From positions 1-37,543 of the forward strand of contig JBBRYB010000034.1 in assembly GCA_038238115.1 (NCBI GenBank): a DNA stretch of 37,543 bases. Direction: 5' to 3'. Position numbers and translations under genes: made by a program. The DNA comes from JBBRYB01 sp038238115 (GTDB taxonomy: Bacteria; Actinomycetota; Actinomycetes; Propionibacteriales; Nocardioidaceae). The notes below the pieces were generated by a model. The model was not told the origin of the DNA and did not search any database. It was given only the letters and a program-made list of their open reading frames with translations. This document shows positions 1-6,975 of the stretch, in pieces (the first letter of the stretch is position 1; every line of letters begins with the position of its first letter).

Positions 1-57
1 ATCAGCAGCCTGCATCGCGGTCACATACCCGTCGAGCCAGGCCCCCCAACTCCCCAT
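1..57 (-). CDS. Possible integrase N-terminus (partial, runs off left edge)
   Basis: Reading leftwards from the ATG at 57 gives MGSWGAWLDGYVTAMQAAD before the window ends. A short N-terminal stretch of this kind (W..WLD.Y...M.AA) resembles the SAM-like core-binding start of tyrosine recombinases, and such genes often lie beside a tRNA-derived attachment site like the one at 135-172. The frame is open back to 87, with a possible GTG start at 81; no clear Shine-Dalgarno is visible for either start. With only 19 residues the family call is a guess driven mainly by position; it could equally be any small protein. Confidence 0.25.
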   Translation of the reverse strand, partial: MGSWGAWLDGYVTAMQAAD

Positions 58-134
58 GACACAGATAACGCGGGTAGTCACGAGCGGTTACGTTCTAGGC
101 TGCGCGCAAGGCGCTGAGCAGGGCAAACCGTTGT

Positions 135-172
135 TCGGCAGGTTATTGGTTCGAGTCCAATCGCGGGAGCCA
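135..172 (+). tRNA. 3' fragment of a tRNA-Asn-like gene (probable attachment site)
   Basis: The sequence folds as a T arm (ATTGG, loop TTCGAGT, CCAAT at 145-161) followed by the 3' acceptor strand CGCGGGA, a G discriminator and an encoded CCA at 170-172. The part upstream matches the 3' side of an Asn anticodon stem and variable loop from about 135. The 5' half is missing: no TCCCGCG acceptor strand or D arm lies in the 100 bases upstream. A 3'-only tRNA copy is the usual product of site-specific integration into a tRNA gene. Its orientation would put the inserted element to the left and the original chromosome to the right. Asn identity is inferred from the 3' half only. Confidence 0.6.
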
Positions 173-1186
173 ACGACGGCCCGCGGGGTAGCTGGCGCGC
201 AGCCTGGGCCCGGCCACTGGGCCGGCGCCGATGTGGTCGAGTCCGAGGAGGCCGGCGCCGACGACGGGAGGGGTCGTGACGATTCTGGCCACGGCGAGCG
301 GGGCCTGAGCCGACAGCAGGCCATCAACCGAGTCCATCAGAATGCTGTGTCCCGCCGTCAGCACACCGCCCCCGAGCACGACGTCGATCGGCTCCTTCAG
401 CACGTCGAGGCGTCGCATCGCGGTGACCGCCAGGGCTACGATCTCCCGCGCCTGGTGCAGCACGATGTCGACAGCGACCCGATCGCCTGAGTTGGCCACC
501 TCGAACAGCAGGGGCGTCATCTGGAGGCAGTCCGTCGACGACAAGACGTCGAGGTGGATGGCCTCGATCAGCTCCGCCATCGAGGTGAGGTCGAAGTGGC
601 GCGGCAGAGCCCGTCGCAGAGCCGTATCCGGCCCGCGACCATCCTCGGCCCGGGCAGCCCACCACATCGACTCCTGCCAGAGGTGCCCCCCGCCCCCCCA
701 GTCGCCGGAGATGGTCCCCACTGCGGTGAACCGGGCCGTCCGACCGTCGGGCAGCATTCCCAGGCAGTTGATCCCGGCGCCGCAGATCACGGCAATGCCC
801 CTGGGCTCGTCGGCACCCGCCCGGAGGAGGGCAAAGGTGTCGTTGACCACGCCGCATGAGAAGCCCCACGGCTGCACATCGATCGCCGCGTCAAGACGCT
901 CCTGCTCCAGCGGGAGGTCGGCGTTGGCCAGGCACGCCGAAACGTGCTGTACGAGGAGGGTCTCGCCGCCGTACGCCAGTCCTGCGTCGGCCGCCGCCTT
1001 GGCCACCAGGGGAACCAGGCCGGCCACAGCGACGTCGGGGCCGACACGATGCGGGACGAAGCCGTCGCCCCGCGCCACCCCACGGACGCTTCCGTCGGGG
1101 GCGATGATCGCCACGTCGGTCTTGCTGTTGCCGGCATCGATGGCGAGTACTCCGGTCGGGGCGGAGGCGAGGTCTGGTTCCGTCAT
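143..1186 (-). CDS. BadF/BadG-type sugar kinase (N-acetylglucosamine/glucosamine kinase-like)
   Basis: A 347-residue cytoplasmic ATP-dependent kinase of the BadF/BadG/BcrA ATPase family, which includes GlcNAc and glucosamine kinases. The phosphate-binding motif DAGNSKTD is at residues 17-24; the second phosphate region NDTFALLRAGA and the GGGVLTAG adenosine region follow in order. It is the last gene of the minus operon, starting 1 bp after the GH4 stop, so it is translationally coupled to it. It probably phosphorylates the imported sugar or its monosaccharide product. The last 11 codons (ending RLDSNQ) are antisense to the tRNA-Asn 3' fragment and the stop lies in its T-arm region, so the natural C-terminus is probably around ASYPAG. 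Glucosamine, GlcNAc or a beta-disaccharide are all possible substrates. Confidence 0.8.
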   Translation of the reverse strand: MTEPDLASAPTGVLAIDAGNSKTDVAIIAPDGSVRGVARGDGFVPHRVGPDVAVAGLVPLVAKAAADAGLAYGGETLLVQHVSACLANADLPLEQERLDAAIDVQPWGFSCGVVNDTFALLRAGADEPRGIAVICGAGINCLGMLPDGRTARFTAVGTISGDWGGGGHLWQESMWWAARAEDGRGPDTALRRALPRHFDLTSMAELIEAIHLDVLSSTDCLQMTPLLFEVANSGDRVAVDIVLHQAREIVALAVTAMRRLDVLKEPIDVVLGGGVLTAGHSILMDSVDGLLSAQAPLAVARIVTTPPVVGAGLLGLDHIGAGPVAGPRLRASYPAGRRWLPRLDSNQ

Positions 1187-1187
1187 G

Positions 1188-2456
1188 TCATGCCCAGGGG
1201 AGGTGGTCGCGGTTGTGAGCGATCAACAGGTCAGTGAGTGCGTTCGCCTTGTCGACCTGGCCGACCAGCGGGTGGGCGAGCAGCGCGTGGAAGACCCGCT
1301 GGCGGCCACCATGCAGTGCCGCCTCGAGAGCCAGATGCTCGTACGCCGTCACAGCCGCCACGAGGCCGGCATACAAGCGTGCGAGCGGCTCGACGGGTAG
1401 CGGGTGCGCACCCGACGCGTCGACGTGGGCGGGTACCTCGATCACTGCATCGTCGGGGAGGAAGGGCAGCGTCGAGTTGTTCCGCGTGTTGACGACCTGT
1501 GTGGCCGATGCGGCGCCGGGTGCAGCCGTTCGCAGAAGGGCGGTGCTCAGGTCCACGGCAGCCTCGGAGTAGTAGGCCCCACCGCGCTCTCCCAGCAGGG
1601 CGGGCTTCTCGTCGAGCGCCGGGTCGGCGTACATCTGCAGGAGGCGGCCCTCGATGGCCGCGACCTCCGCCGCTCGTGAGGGCCTGGCCAGGAGCTCGCG
1701 GACTACCGCGTCGTGAGCGTAGAAGTAGCGCAAGTAGTACGACGGGACCACGCCCAGCTCCACCAGCAGCGCCTCGGGCAGCCCGACGTTGTCCGCGATC
1801 TCGCCCGCGTGGTCCGCAAGGAGCTTGGGCAGCAGGTCCACGCCGCCGACCTCGACGGCCCGCTCCCACGTGAGGTGGTTCAGGCCGACGTGCCCGAGCT
1901 GCACTTCGGGGGGCTTGACGCCGAGCATGGCGGCGAACCCGCGCTGAAAGCCGATCGCCACGTTGCACAGGCCGATGGCTTTGTGACCCGCTTCCAAGAG
2001 CGCTCGGGTGACGATGCCGACCGGGTTCGTGAAGTCGATGATCCACGCCTCGGGGTTACTCCGCCGAACCCGTTCGGCGATGTCCAGCACCACAGGCACT
2101 GTCCGCAGCGCCTTGGCGAGCCCGCCCGCTCCCGTGGTCTCCTGCCCCACGCAGCCGCACTCGAGCGGCCAGGTCTCGTCGTCTTTGCGCGCGGACTGAC
2201 CACCGACCCGCAGCTGCAGGAGCACGCAGTCGACCCCGGCCACGGCGGCGTCGAGGTCGGCTGTCGTCGTGAGGCGTGCGGGATGCCCTTGCTTCGCCAA
2301 GATTCTGCGGCCGAGGCCGCCGACCAGCTCCAGCCGATGAGCGTCGGGGTCGACGAGCACCAGCTCGTCGACCAGCAGGGAGTCCCGAAGCCTGGCGAAC
2401 CCGTCCACCAACTCCGGGGTATAGGTCGACCCACCGCCGACGACTGCGATCTTCAT
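1188..2456 (-). CDS. Glycoside hydrolase family 4, 6-phospho-beta-glucosidase-like
   Basis: A 422-residue cytoplasmic GH4 enzyme. This family hydrolyses (usually 6-phosphorylated) glycosides through NAD+-dependent oxidation/elimination with a divalent metal. Visible are the N-terminal Rossmann motif VGGGSTYTP (residues 6-14), the LRVGG..AR..DE segment (82-94), GQETTGAGG (104-112), the metal-site Cys in CNVAIG (164-169) and the metal-site His in NHLTW (193-197). CN rather than CD at 164-165 fits the beta-glucosidase subgroup. Its ATG overlaps the upstream permease stop by 4 bp (ATGA). GH4 enzymes of this type usually follow PTS import; here the neighbours are an ABC importer and a kinase. The true substrate could be cellobiose-, chitobiose- or other beta-linked phosphate. 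Confidence 0.88.
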   Translation of the reverse strand: MKIAVVGGGSTYTPELVDGFARLRDSLLVDELVLVDPDAHRLELVGGLGRRILAKQGHPARLTTTADLDAAVAGVDCVLLQLRVGGQSARKDDETWPLECGCVGQETTGAGGLAKALRTVPVVLDIAERVRRSNPEAWIIDFTNPVGIVTRALLEAGHKAIGLCNVAIGFQRGFAAMLGVKPPEVQLGHVGLNHLTWERAVEVGGVDLLPKLLADHAGEIADNVGLPEALLVELGVVPSYYLRYFYAHDAVVRELLARPSRAAEVAAIEGRLLQMYADPALDEKPALLGERGGAYYSEAAVDLSTALLRTAAPGAASATQVVNTRNNSTLPFLPDDAVIEVPAHVDASGAHPLPVEPLARLYAGLVAAVTAYEHLALEAALHGGRQRVFHALLAHPLVGQVDKANALTDLLIAHNRDHLPWA

Positions 2457-3364
2457 CCCTTGACCCCGGTGAGCGTCACGCCTTCGATGAATGCCCTCTG
2501 GGCGAAGAAGAACACCACGATTACCGGTGCCATGATCAACAAGGTGGCGGTCATTGTCAGATTCCAGTTCGTGTGATGGGCGCTCTTGAAGGACTCCAGG
2601 CCGTAGCTGAGGGTCCAGGCTGCGGGGTTCTCGCTCGCATAGATCTGCGGTCCGAAATAGTCGTTCCAGCAGCTGAAGAACTCGAACAGCGCCGTAGCCG
2701 CGATGGCCGGCTTGATCATCGGTACGACAACTCGCAGCAGCGCCCGAAAGTCGCCGCAGCCGTCCACCTTGGCCGCGTCGATGTACTCCTTGGGTACGGT
2801 CAGCAAAAACTGTCTGAGCAGGAAGATCGAGAACGGGTCACCGAAGGCGAGCGGAATGATCAACGGCCACAAGGACCCCGACAGATGAAGCTGCTGCGCC
2901 CAGAACAGATACATCGGGACGATGACGACCTGGGGCGGCAGCATCATCGTGGAGATCACGACCATCAACGCAAGGCTTCGCCCTTTGAAGCGGAAGCGGG
3001 CGAGTGCGTAGGCGACCGGGATGCTTGACAACAACGTCAAGGCGGTCCCCAGACCGGCATAGAACAGCGTGTTACGCCACCAGGTGAGGAAGCCGGGGGT
3101 GTTCCACACCGTGACGACGTTGTGCCACTCCCAGGTCTGGGGCCAAAGGTGGCGAGTCAACGCCTGCTGGTCGCTCATCAGCGCGGTGAGCGAAACGAAC
3201 ACGAAGGGCAGCACGAAGAACAGCGCAGCCGCGACGGCCAACGAGTGCAGCCCTATCCATTCCAGGATGGCCCGTCGGCGGTGCGGTGCCACGGTCTGCC
3301 TTCGTGGCGAGGGCAGGTCGGTGGCGCTGCGCAGATGGGTGGCCGTCAGGGTGTCGTCGCTCAT
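2453..3364 (-). CDS. Carbohydrate ABC importer permease, MalG type
   Basis: A 303-residue inner-membrane permease (CUT1/MalG class) with six predicted helices, the first at about residues 35-58. The cytoplasmic EAA loop that docks the ATPase is seen as YIDAAKVDGCGDFRALLRVV, and the C-terminus ends in the typical G-V-T-L-T-G-V-K-G. I take the ATG at 3364 (MSDDTLTATH), 5 bp after the stop of the upstream permease; the same frame stays open further upstream but only as an antisense-like shadow of that gene. It forms the importer with the 3370-4317 permease and the 4314-5648 binding protein. There is no ATPase in this operon. Confidence 0.92.
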   Translation of the reverse strand: MSDDTLTATHLRSATDLPSPRRQTVAPHRRRAILEWIGLHSLAVAAALFFVLPFVFVSLTALMSDQQALTRHLWPQTWEWHNVVTVWNTPGFLTWWRNTLFYAGLGTALTLLSSIPVAYALARFRFKGRSLALMVVISTMMLPPQVVIVPMYLFWAQQLHLSGSLWPLIIPLAFGDPFSIFLLRQFLLTVPKEYIDAAKVDGCGDFRALLRVVVPMIKPAIAATALFEFFSCWNDYFGPQIYASENPAAWTLSYGLESFKSAHHTNWNLTMTATLLIMAPVIVVFFFAQRAFIEGVTLTGVKG

Positions 3365-3369
3365 GGCTC

Positions 3370-4317
3370 TCAGTCCTCCATCGCCAAGAAGCCGCTGCCG
3401 CGACGCATCAACAGGGCCGCGAAGGCCATTGCCAGGACGAAGAGGACGAGCGCGACTACACAGGCAGCGCCGGTGTCGAACCTCTGAAAGCCGAGGTTGT
3501 AGACCAGCTGCGGAAGGGTCAACGTGGACTTGTCCGGGTAACCGGGCTCGACCTGTTGGCCCGAACCGCCGATCTGGCCGCTCGCCACCTTCCCCGCGAC
3601 GAACGGCTCCGTGTAGTACTGCATCGTCTGGATGACGCCGGTGACGGCCGCGAACACCAGGATCGGGCTGATGTTCGGGAGCGTCACGAACCTGAACCGT
3701 CTGAGGGCGCCGGCCCCGTCGAGCTCGGCCGCCTCGTACTGTTCCCGTGGTACGTCGAGCAGGGAGGCCATGAAGATGATCATCAGGTCGCCGATGCCCC
3801 ACAGCGCGAGGAGCGTCAGAGCGGGTTTGGACCAGGTGGGGTCGTTGAACCAGCCCGGCTGTGGAAGTCCTAGCCTGCCCAGAATGGTGTTGACGGGCCC
3901 GGTGCCGGGGTTCAGCAAGAAGGCGAACGCCATCGTGGCTGCCACCGGCGGTGCCAGATACGGGGCGTAGAACAACGTGCGGAACATGCCAGCGCCCCGC
4001 TTGATCTTGACGATCAGCAGCCCTACCGCGAGCCCGAAGACGACCCGGAGCGTGACGACGACGAGGACGAGCCACAGCGTGTTGCGCAGCGCCGGCCAGA
4101 AGAACGGGTACGCCTCGAACACGTACTGCCAGTTCTTCACACCGTTCGCTACCGGTGCGGTGAACCCGTCGTACTTCATGAAGGAGAAGTACACGGTTGC
4201 CGCCAACGGGTACAGGAAGAACAACCCGGTACCCAGCAGCCATGGCGACAGGAACGCCAGGTTGCGCAACCTGTCGCGGCGTCGCCGGGTCCTCCGGCTG
4301 ATCGTCGTTGCGGTCAC
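3370..4317 (-). CDS. Carbohydrate ABC importer permease, MalF type
   Basis: A 315-residue inner-membrane permease of the MalF class. An Arg-rich cytoplasmic start is followed by the first helix at about residues 21-43, then five more helices. The EAA loop reads QYEAAELDGAGALRRFRFVT. There is a longer periplasmic loop (about residues 225-260) before the last two helices. The start ATG overlaps the stop of the binding-protein gene by 4 bp, so the two are translationally coupled. It pairs with the 2453-3364 permease. Substrate cannot be read from the permease; the GH4 gene and kinase downstream suggest a beta-linked di- or oligosaccharide. Confidence 0.92.
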   Translation of the reverse strand: MTATTISRRTRRRRDRLRNLAFLSPWLLGTGLFFLYPLAATVYFSFMKYDGFTAPVANGVKNWQYVFEAYPFFWPALRNTLWLVLVVVTLRVVFGLAVGLLIVKIKRGAGMFRTLFYAPYLAPPVAATMAFAFLLNPGTGPVNTILGRLGLPQPGWFNDPTWSKPALTLLALWGIGDLMIIFMASLLDVPREQYEAAELDGAGALRRFRFVTLPNISPILVFAAVTGVIQTMQYYTEPFVAGKVASGQIGGSGQQVEPGYPDKSTLTLPQLVYNLGFQRFDTGAACVVALVLFVLAMAFAALLMRRGSGFLAMED

Positions 4318-5648
4318 TGTGCCTGGGCGATGTCGGTGTCGATCTGCTCGGCGGCCTTCTGGAGGGCGGACTGAAGGTCCGTGACCTTGCCGGACTCGTA
4401 GCCGTATCCGACGTCCTGCAGTGTCAGCTGGTAGGCACCACCGTTGGGGCTCGACGGCGTGGTGTTGCTGTCCGGGTTCTGGGCGACCTTGATGAAGGAC
4501 TGGAAGTGCGGGTCCTGGTCGACGTTCGGCGACTTCAGGGCGGCGAACGTCGACGGGATGTTGTGGATCGCGTTGGCGAAGTTCACCACGGCCTGAGTGT
4601 CAGTGGTCAGGAACTTGACGAACTCCCAGGCGGCGTTCTGCTTGTCGCTGGTGCTGGCGATTCCGACGATAGTGCCGGTGATGTAGCCCTTGCCGTAGCT
4701 GGCGGCTTGGTCGTCAGGCACCGGGAACGGCGCAACGCCATAGTTGATGTTGGTCCCCGCGTCGTCGATCATCCCGGCGCGCCACTCACCGTCCATGGCC
4801 ATCGACACCTGCCCGGTCATGAACGGGTTCCGGCTGCTGAACTCGTCGCCGAAGGTCGACCGGTACTTCTCCAGCTTGGCGTAGCCGCCGAGCGCGTCAA
4901 CCATGCTCTTCTGCCACGGGAACATCGCCGCGAGGGCCGGGTCAGAGGCCACGTTGGCCTTCCCGTCGGGCGTGAAGTACTCGGGGTCCCACAAGGCGGC
5001 GTAGTGGCTCACGGTCGACTCGTAGCCGTGGTAGTTCGGCATGAAGCCCAGCTGTGAGTACGAGTCTCCGGCAGGCGTGGTGAGCTTGATCGCGTCCGCC
5101 TTGAACTCCGACAGCGTCTTGGGCGGGGCGGAGATCCCAGCCGCTTTGAAGTCGTCCTTGTTGTAGTACAGGCCGTACACGTCGCTGAGCAGGGGCAGGG
5201 AGCACTGGTTTCCCTGGTACTGGGTGTAGCCGAGCAGCGCGGGTGGGAACGTGGCAGTGGGATCGACTTTCGACTTCTCCATGAAGGGCGTCAGGTCTGC
5301 GAACACGTGCGAGGAGCAGAACTGCCCCACGTTGTCCGTCGTGAACGAGGACACCACATCGGGAGCACTCGAACCCCCCGCACGCAGCGCCTGGTTGATC
5401 TTGTCGTCGGTGATGTTGCCGACGACGTTGACGTGGATGTTGGGGAACTCGGCCTGGAAGGCGTCGACGGTGTCTTGGATGGCCTTGACCTCGCTGGGTG
5501 CGCTCCACCCGTGCCAGAAGGTGATAGTTGTCTCGGCATTGGGGTCGTCGGTCGCACCCCCGGTGGTGCTGCCCGTGCAGGCGCTGCCGACGAAAGCGAG
5601 GACGACGGCTGCCGTCGCTCCTGTTGCCATGCGCTGGAACCGATGCAT
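4314..5648 (-). CDS. Sugar ABC importer substrate-binding lipoprotein
   Basis: A 444-residue extracytoplasmic solute-binding lipoprotein of family 1. The signal peptide ends in the lipobox VGSAC with Cys24 as the lipidated residue, followed by a Gly/Thr-rich linker. The mature N-terminus (TITFWHGWS) and the later LYYNKDDFKAAG segment are typical of sugar-binding proteins of CUT1 importers. A purine-rich Shine-Dalgarno (AGGAGAGAG) lies 4-5 bases before the ATG. The gene is 31 bp downstream of the ROK regulator stop and overlaps the following permease by 4 bp, so it is the first transport gene of the ROK operon. Ligand is inferred only from context (beta-glucoside or amino-sugar oligosaccharide). 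Confidence 0.93.
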   Translation of the reverse strand: MHRFQRMATGATAAVVLAFVGSACTGSTTGGATDDPNAETTITFWHGWSAPSEVKAIQDTVDAFQAEFPNIHVNVVGNITDDKINQALRAGGSSAPDVVSSFTTDNVGQFCSSHVFADLTPFMEKSKVDPTATFPPALLGYTQYQGNQCSLPLLSDVYGLYYNKDDFKAAGISAPPKTLSEFKADAIKLTTPAGDSYSQLGFMPNYHGYESTVSHYAALWDPEYFTPDGKANVASDPALAAMFPWQKSMVDALGGYAKLEKYRSTFGDEFSSRNPFMTGQVSMAMDGEWRAGMIDDAGTNINYGVAPFPVPDDQAASYGKGYITGTIVGIASTSDKQNAAWEFVKFLTTDTQAVVNFANAIHNIPSTFAALKSPNVDQDPHFQSFIKVAQNPDSNTTPSSPNGGAYQLTLQDVGYGYESGKVTDLQSALQKAAEQIDTDIAQAQ

Positions 5649-5679
5649 TGCTCTCTCTCCTGGGTCGACGGCGGACAGG

Positions 5680-6882
5680 TCAGGTGGTTCCGGACAACCC
5701 TGCGGTGGTCTGGATGGTGTCGAAGACTTGGTCGCGGGTTACCGCGAGGGCAGTGTGCAGCGCTCCGAAGAGCACCGGACGGCGTGGTACGCCGGAGAGC
5801 TCCAGCCTGGGCCGTGGCACCGCGAGTGCGGCCAGCTCGGTTCGCAGCAGCCCGAGCAGCCTCTCGCCGCCGGCGCAGAGTACGGCCCCCGCGAGCACGA
5901 TGAGCTCTGGGTCGAGGACCGAGACAACCGCAGCCAGTCCGAGCGCAAACCGGTGTGCAAGCTCGTCCAGGAGCCTGTCCCCGGCGCCAGGCGTGTTCAG
6001 CGCCTTGGCAACGGCGAGCTGGGGCGTGCTGGCGCGCAGCCCGTACGAGCGAGCGAGCTCCAGGACCGGCTTCCCACCTGCCAGCTCCTGGAATCCCCCG
6101 GCGTTGCTGCGGCCGACGTGGCGGACCAGTGGCGTGCCAGGCAGAGGTAGGAAGCCCACCTCGCCGGCACCTCCGGTGGCACCGCCGTGCAGTTTGCCGT
6201 CGATGACGATTGCCGCGCCCAGGCCTTCGTCGGCCCACAGCAGCACGAAGTCGTCAACGCCACGCGCACGCCCCGCCTCGCGCTCAGCCACCGCCGCAAG
6301 GTTCACGTCGTTGGCAACCTCGAGGGGGGAGCCGATCGCGTCCGCAAGGTGTGTCAGCAGGTCGAGATCGTGCCAACCGGGCAGGTGGCGGGCGTAGCGC
6401 AAGCGTCCGGTGCTGGGGTCGAACGCACCCGGGGTACCGATGACCAGCCGATAGAGCTGGTCTCGGGTCAACCCCGCCCGGCCCAGGGCCCCGTCCATCG
6501 CTGACAGCACTCGGGTGACCGCGCTGCCCCGAGATCGTCGGGGCGTTGCCAGCTCGTACTCGCCGACGATGCGACCGGTGATGTCTGCTACCGCGGACAG
6601 GATCCTGGCGGGCGTGACGTCGAGCGCGCCGACGTAGGCGGTCGCCGGGTTGATCTCATAGAGCTGCGCCTTCGGGCCGGGGCCCCCGGCGCTGCTTCCG
6701 CTCGCAACCACCAGGCCGACGCTCTCGAGGCGGGCGAGGAGGAGAGACGCGGTAGGTTTCGACAAGCCGGTGAGCTGGCCGAGCTGGCTGCGTGACAGGG
6801 AACCGTGCTCGAGGAGCAGGGCAAGCGCCGCCCGGTCGTTGATGCCGCGAAGCAGCCGAGGGGTTCCCGCCTGCTTCGCCAT
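5680..6882 (-). CDS. ROK-family transcriptional regulator
   Basis: A 400-residue regulator with an N-terminal winged helix-turn-helix (about residues 10-65, containing SRSQLGQLTGLSKPTASLLLARLE) and a C-terminal ROK sugar-kinase-like domain. Recognisable ROK pieces are ANDVNLAAVAEREAG, WADEGLGAAIVIDGKLHGGA and GGAGEVGF. The Cys-rich zinc motif of classic ROK proteins is absent: no CxCGxxGC follows the GEVGF segment. I use the ATG at 6882 because AGGAGG is 5 bases upstream; the longer open frame to 7083 would swallow the promoter and operator. It starts the minus operon and probably represses it through the palindrome at 6923-6939 and its partner at 8982-8994, releasing DNA on binding an imported sugar or its phosphate. 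Confidence 0.9.
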   Translation of the reverse strand: MAKQAGTPRLLRGINDRAALALLLEHGSLSRSQLGQLTGLSKPTASLLLARLESVGLVVASGSSAGGPGPKAQLYEINPATAYVGALDVTPARILSAVADITGRIVGEYELATPRRSRGSAVTRVLSAMDGALGRAGLTRDQLYRLVIGTPGAFDPSTGRLRYARHLPGWHDLDLLTHLADAIGSPLEVANDVNLAAVAEREAGRARGVDDFVLLWADEGLGAAIVIDGKLHGGATGGAGEVGFLPLPGTPLVRHVGRSNAGGFQELAGGKPVLELARSYGLRASTPQLAVAKALNTPGAGDRLLDELAHRFALGLAAVVSVLDPELIVLAGAVLCAGGERLLGLLRTELAALAVPRPRLELSGVPRRPVLFGALHTALAVTRDQVFDTIQTTAGLSGTT

Positions 6883-6922
6883 CGGCCCTCCTGGTGCTCG
6901 CGGCCGGATGCTTCGGTAACTG

Positions 6923-6939
6923 TTAGGAAGGTTTCCTAA
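6923..6939. promoter_or_regulatory. ROK operator (palindrome at the regulator promoter)
   Basis: TTAGGAA-GGT-TTCCTAA is a perfect 7-bp inverted repeat with a 3-base spacer. It lies 7 bases downstream of the -10 box of the minus-strand promoter at 6947-6975, where a repressor would block the start of transcription. A near-identical site is at 8982-8994. Assignment to the adjacent ROK protein is inference from position and from similarity to actinobacterial ROK-type palindromes. Confidence 0.75.
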
Positions 6940-6946
6940 TGATGCA

Positions 6947-6975
6947 ACCGTAGGGCTAGCCGGCCGTGGTGTCAA
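6947..6975 (-). promoter_or_regulatory. Sigma-70-type promoter of the ROK-ABC-GH4-kinase operon
   Basis: On the minus strand TTGACA (6975-6970), a 17-base spacer and TACGGT (6952-6947) form a consensus-like housekeeping promoter directed at the ROK gene. The -35 box overlaps the last codons of the GH9 gene, so the operon has its own promoter even though GH9 is transcribed in the same direction. Confidence 0.7.

Noticed and set aside
88..327. Minus-strand open frame encoding GSRDWTRTNNLPNN near the left end
   Set aside because: This is the well-known spurious translation of a tRNA antisense strand; the underlying feature is the tRNA-Asn 3' fragment.
342..1400. Long plus-strand frame (352 codons)
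   Set aside because: Shadow of the BadF kinase and GH4 genes; Arg/Pro/Ser-rich with no family resemblance, typical of antisense frames in high-GC DNA.
3365..4243. Upstream extension of the MalG-type permease frame
   Set aside because: It overlaps the real MalF-type permease out of frame and lacks hydrophobic segments; the ATG at 3364 is the sensible start.
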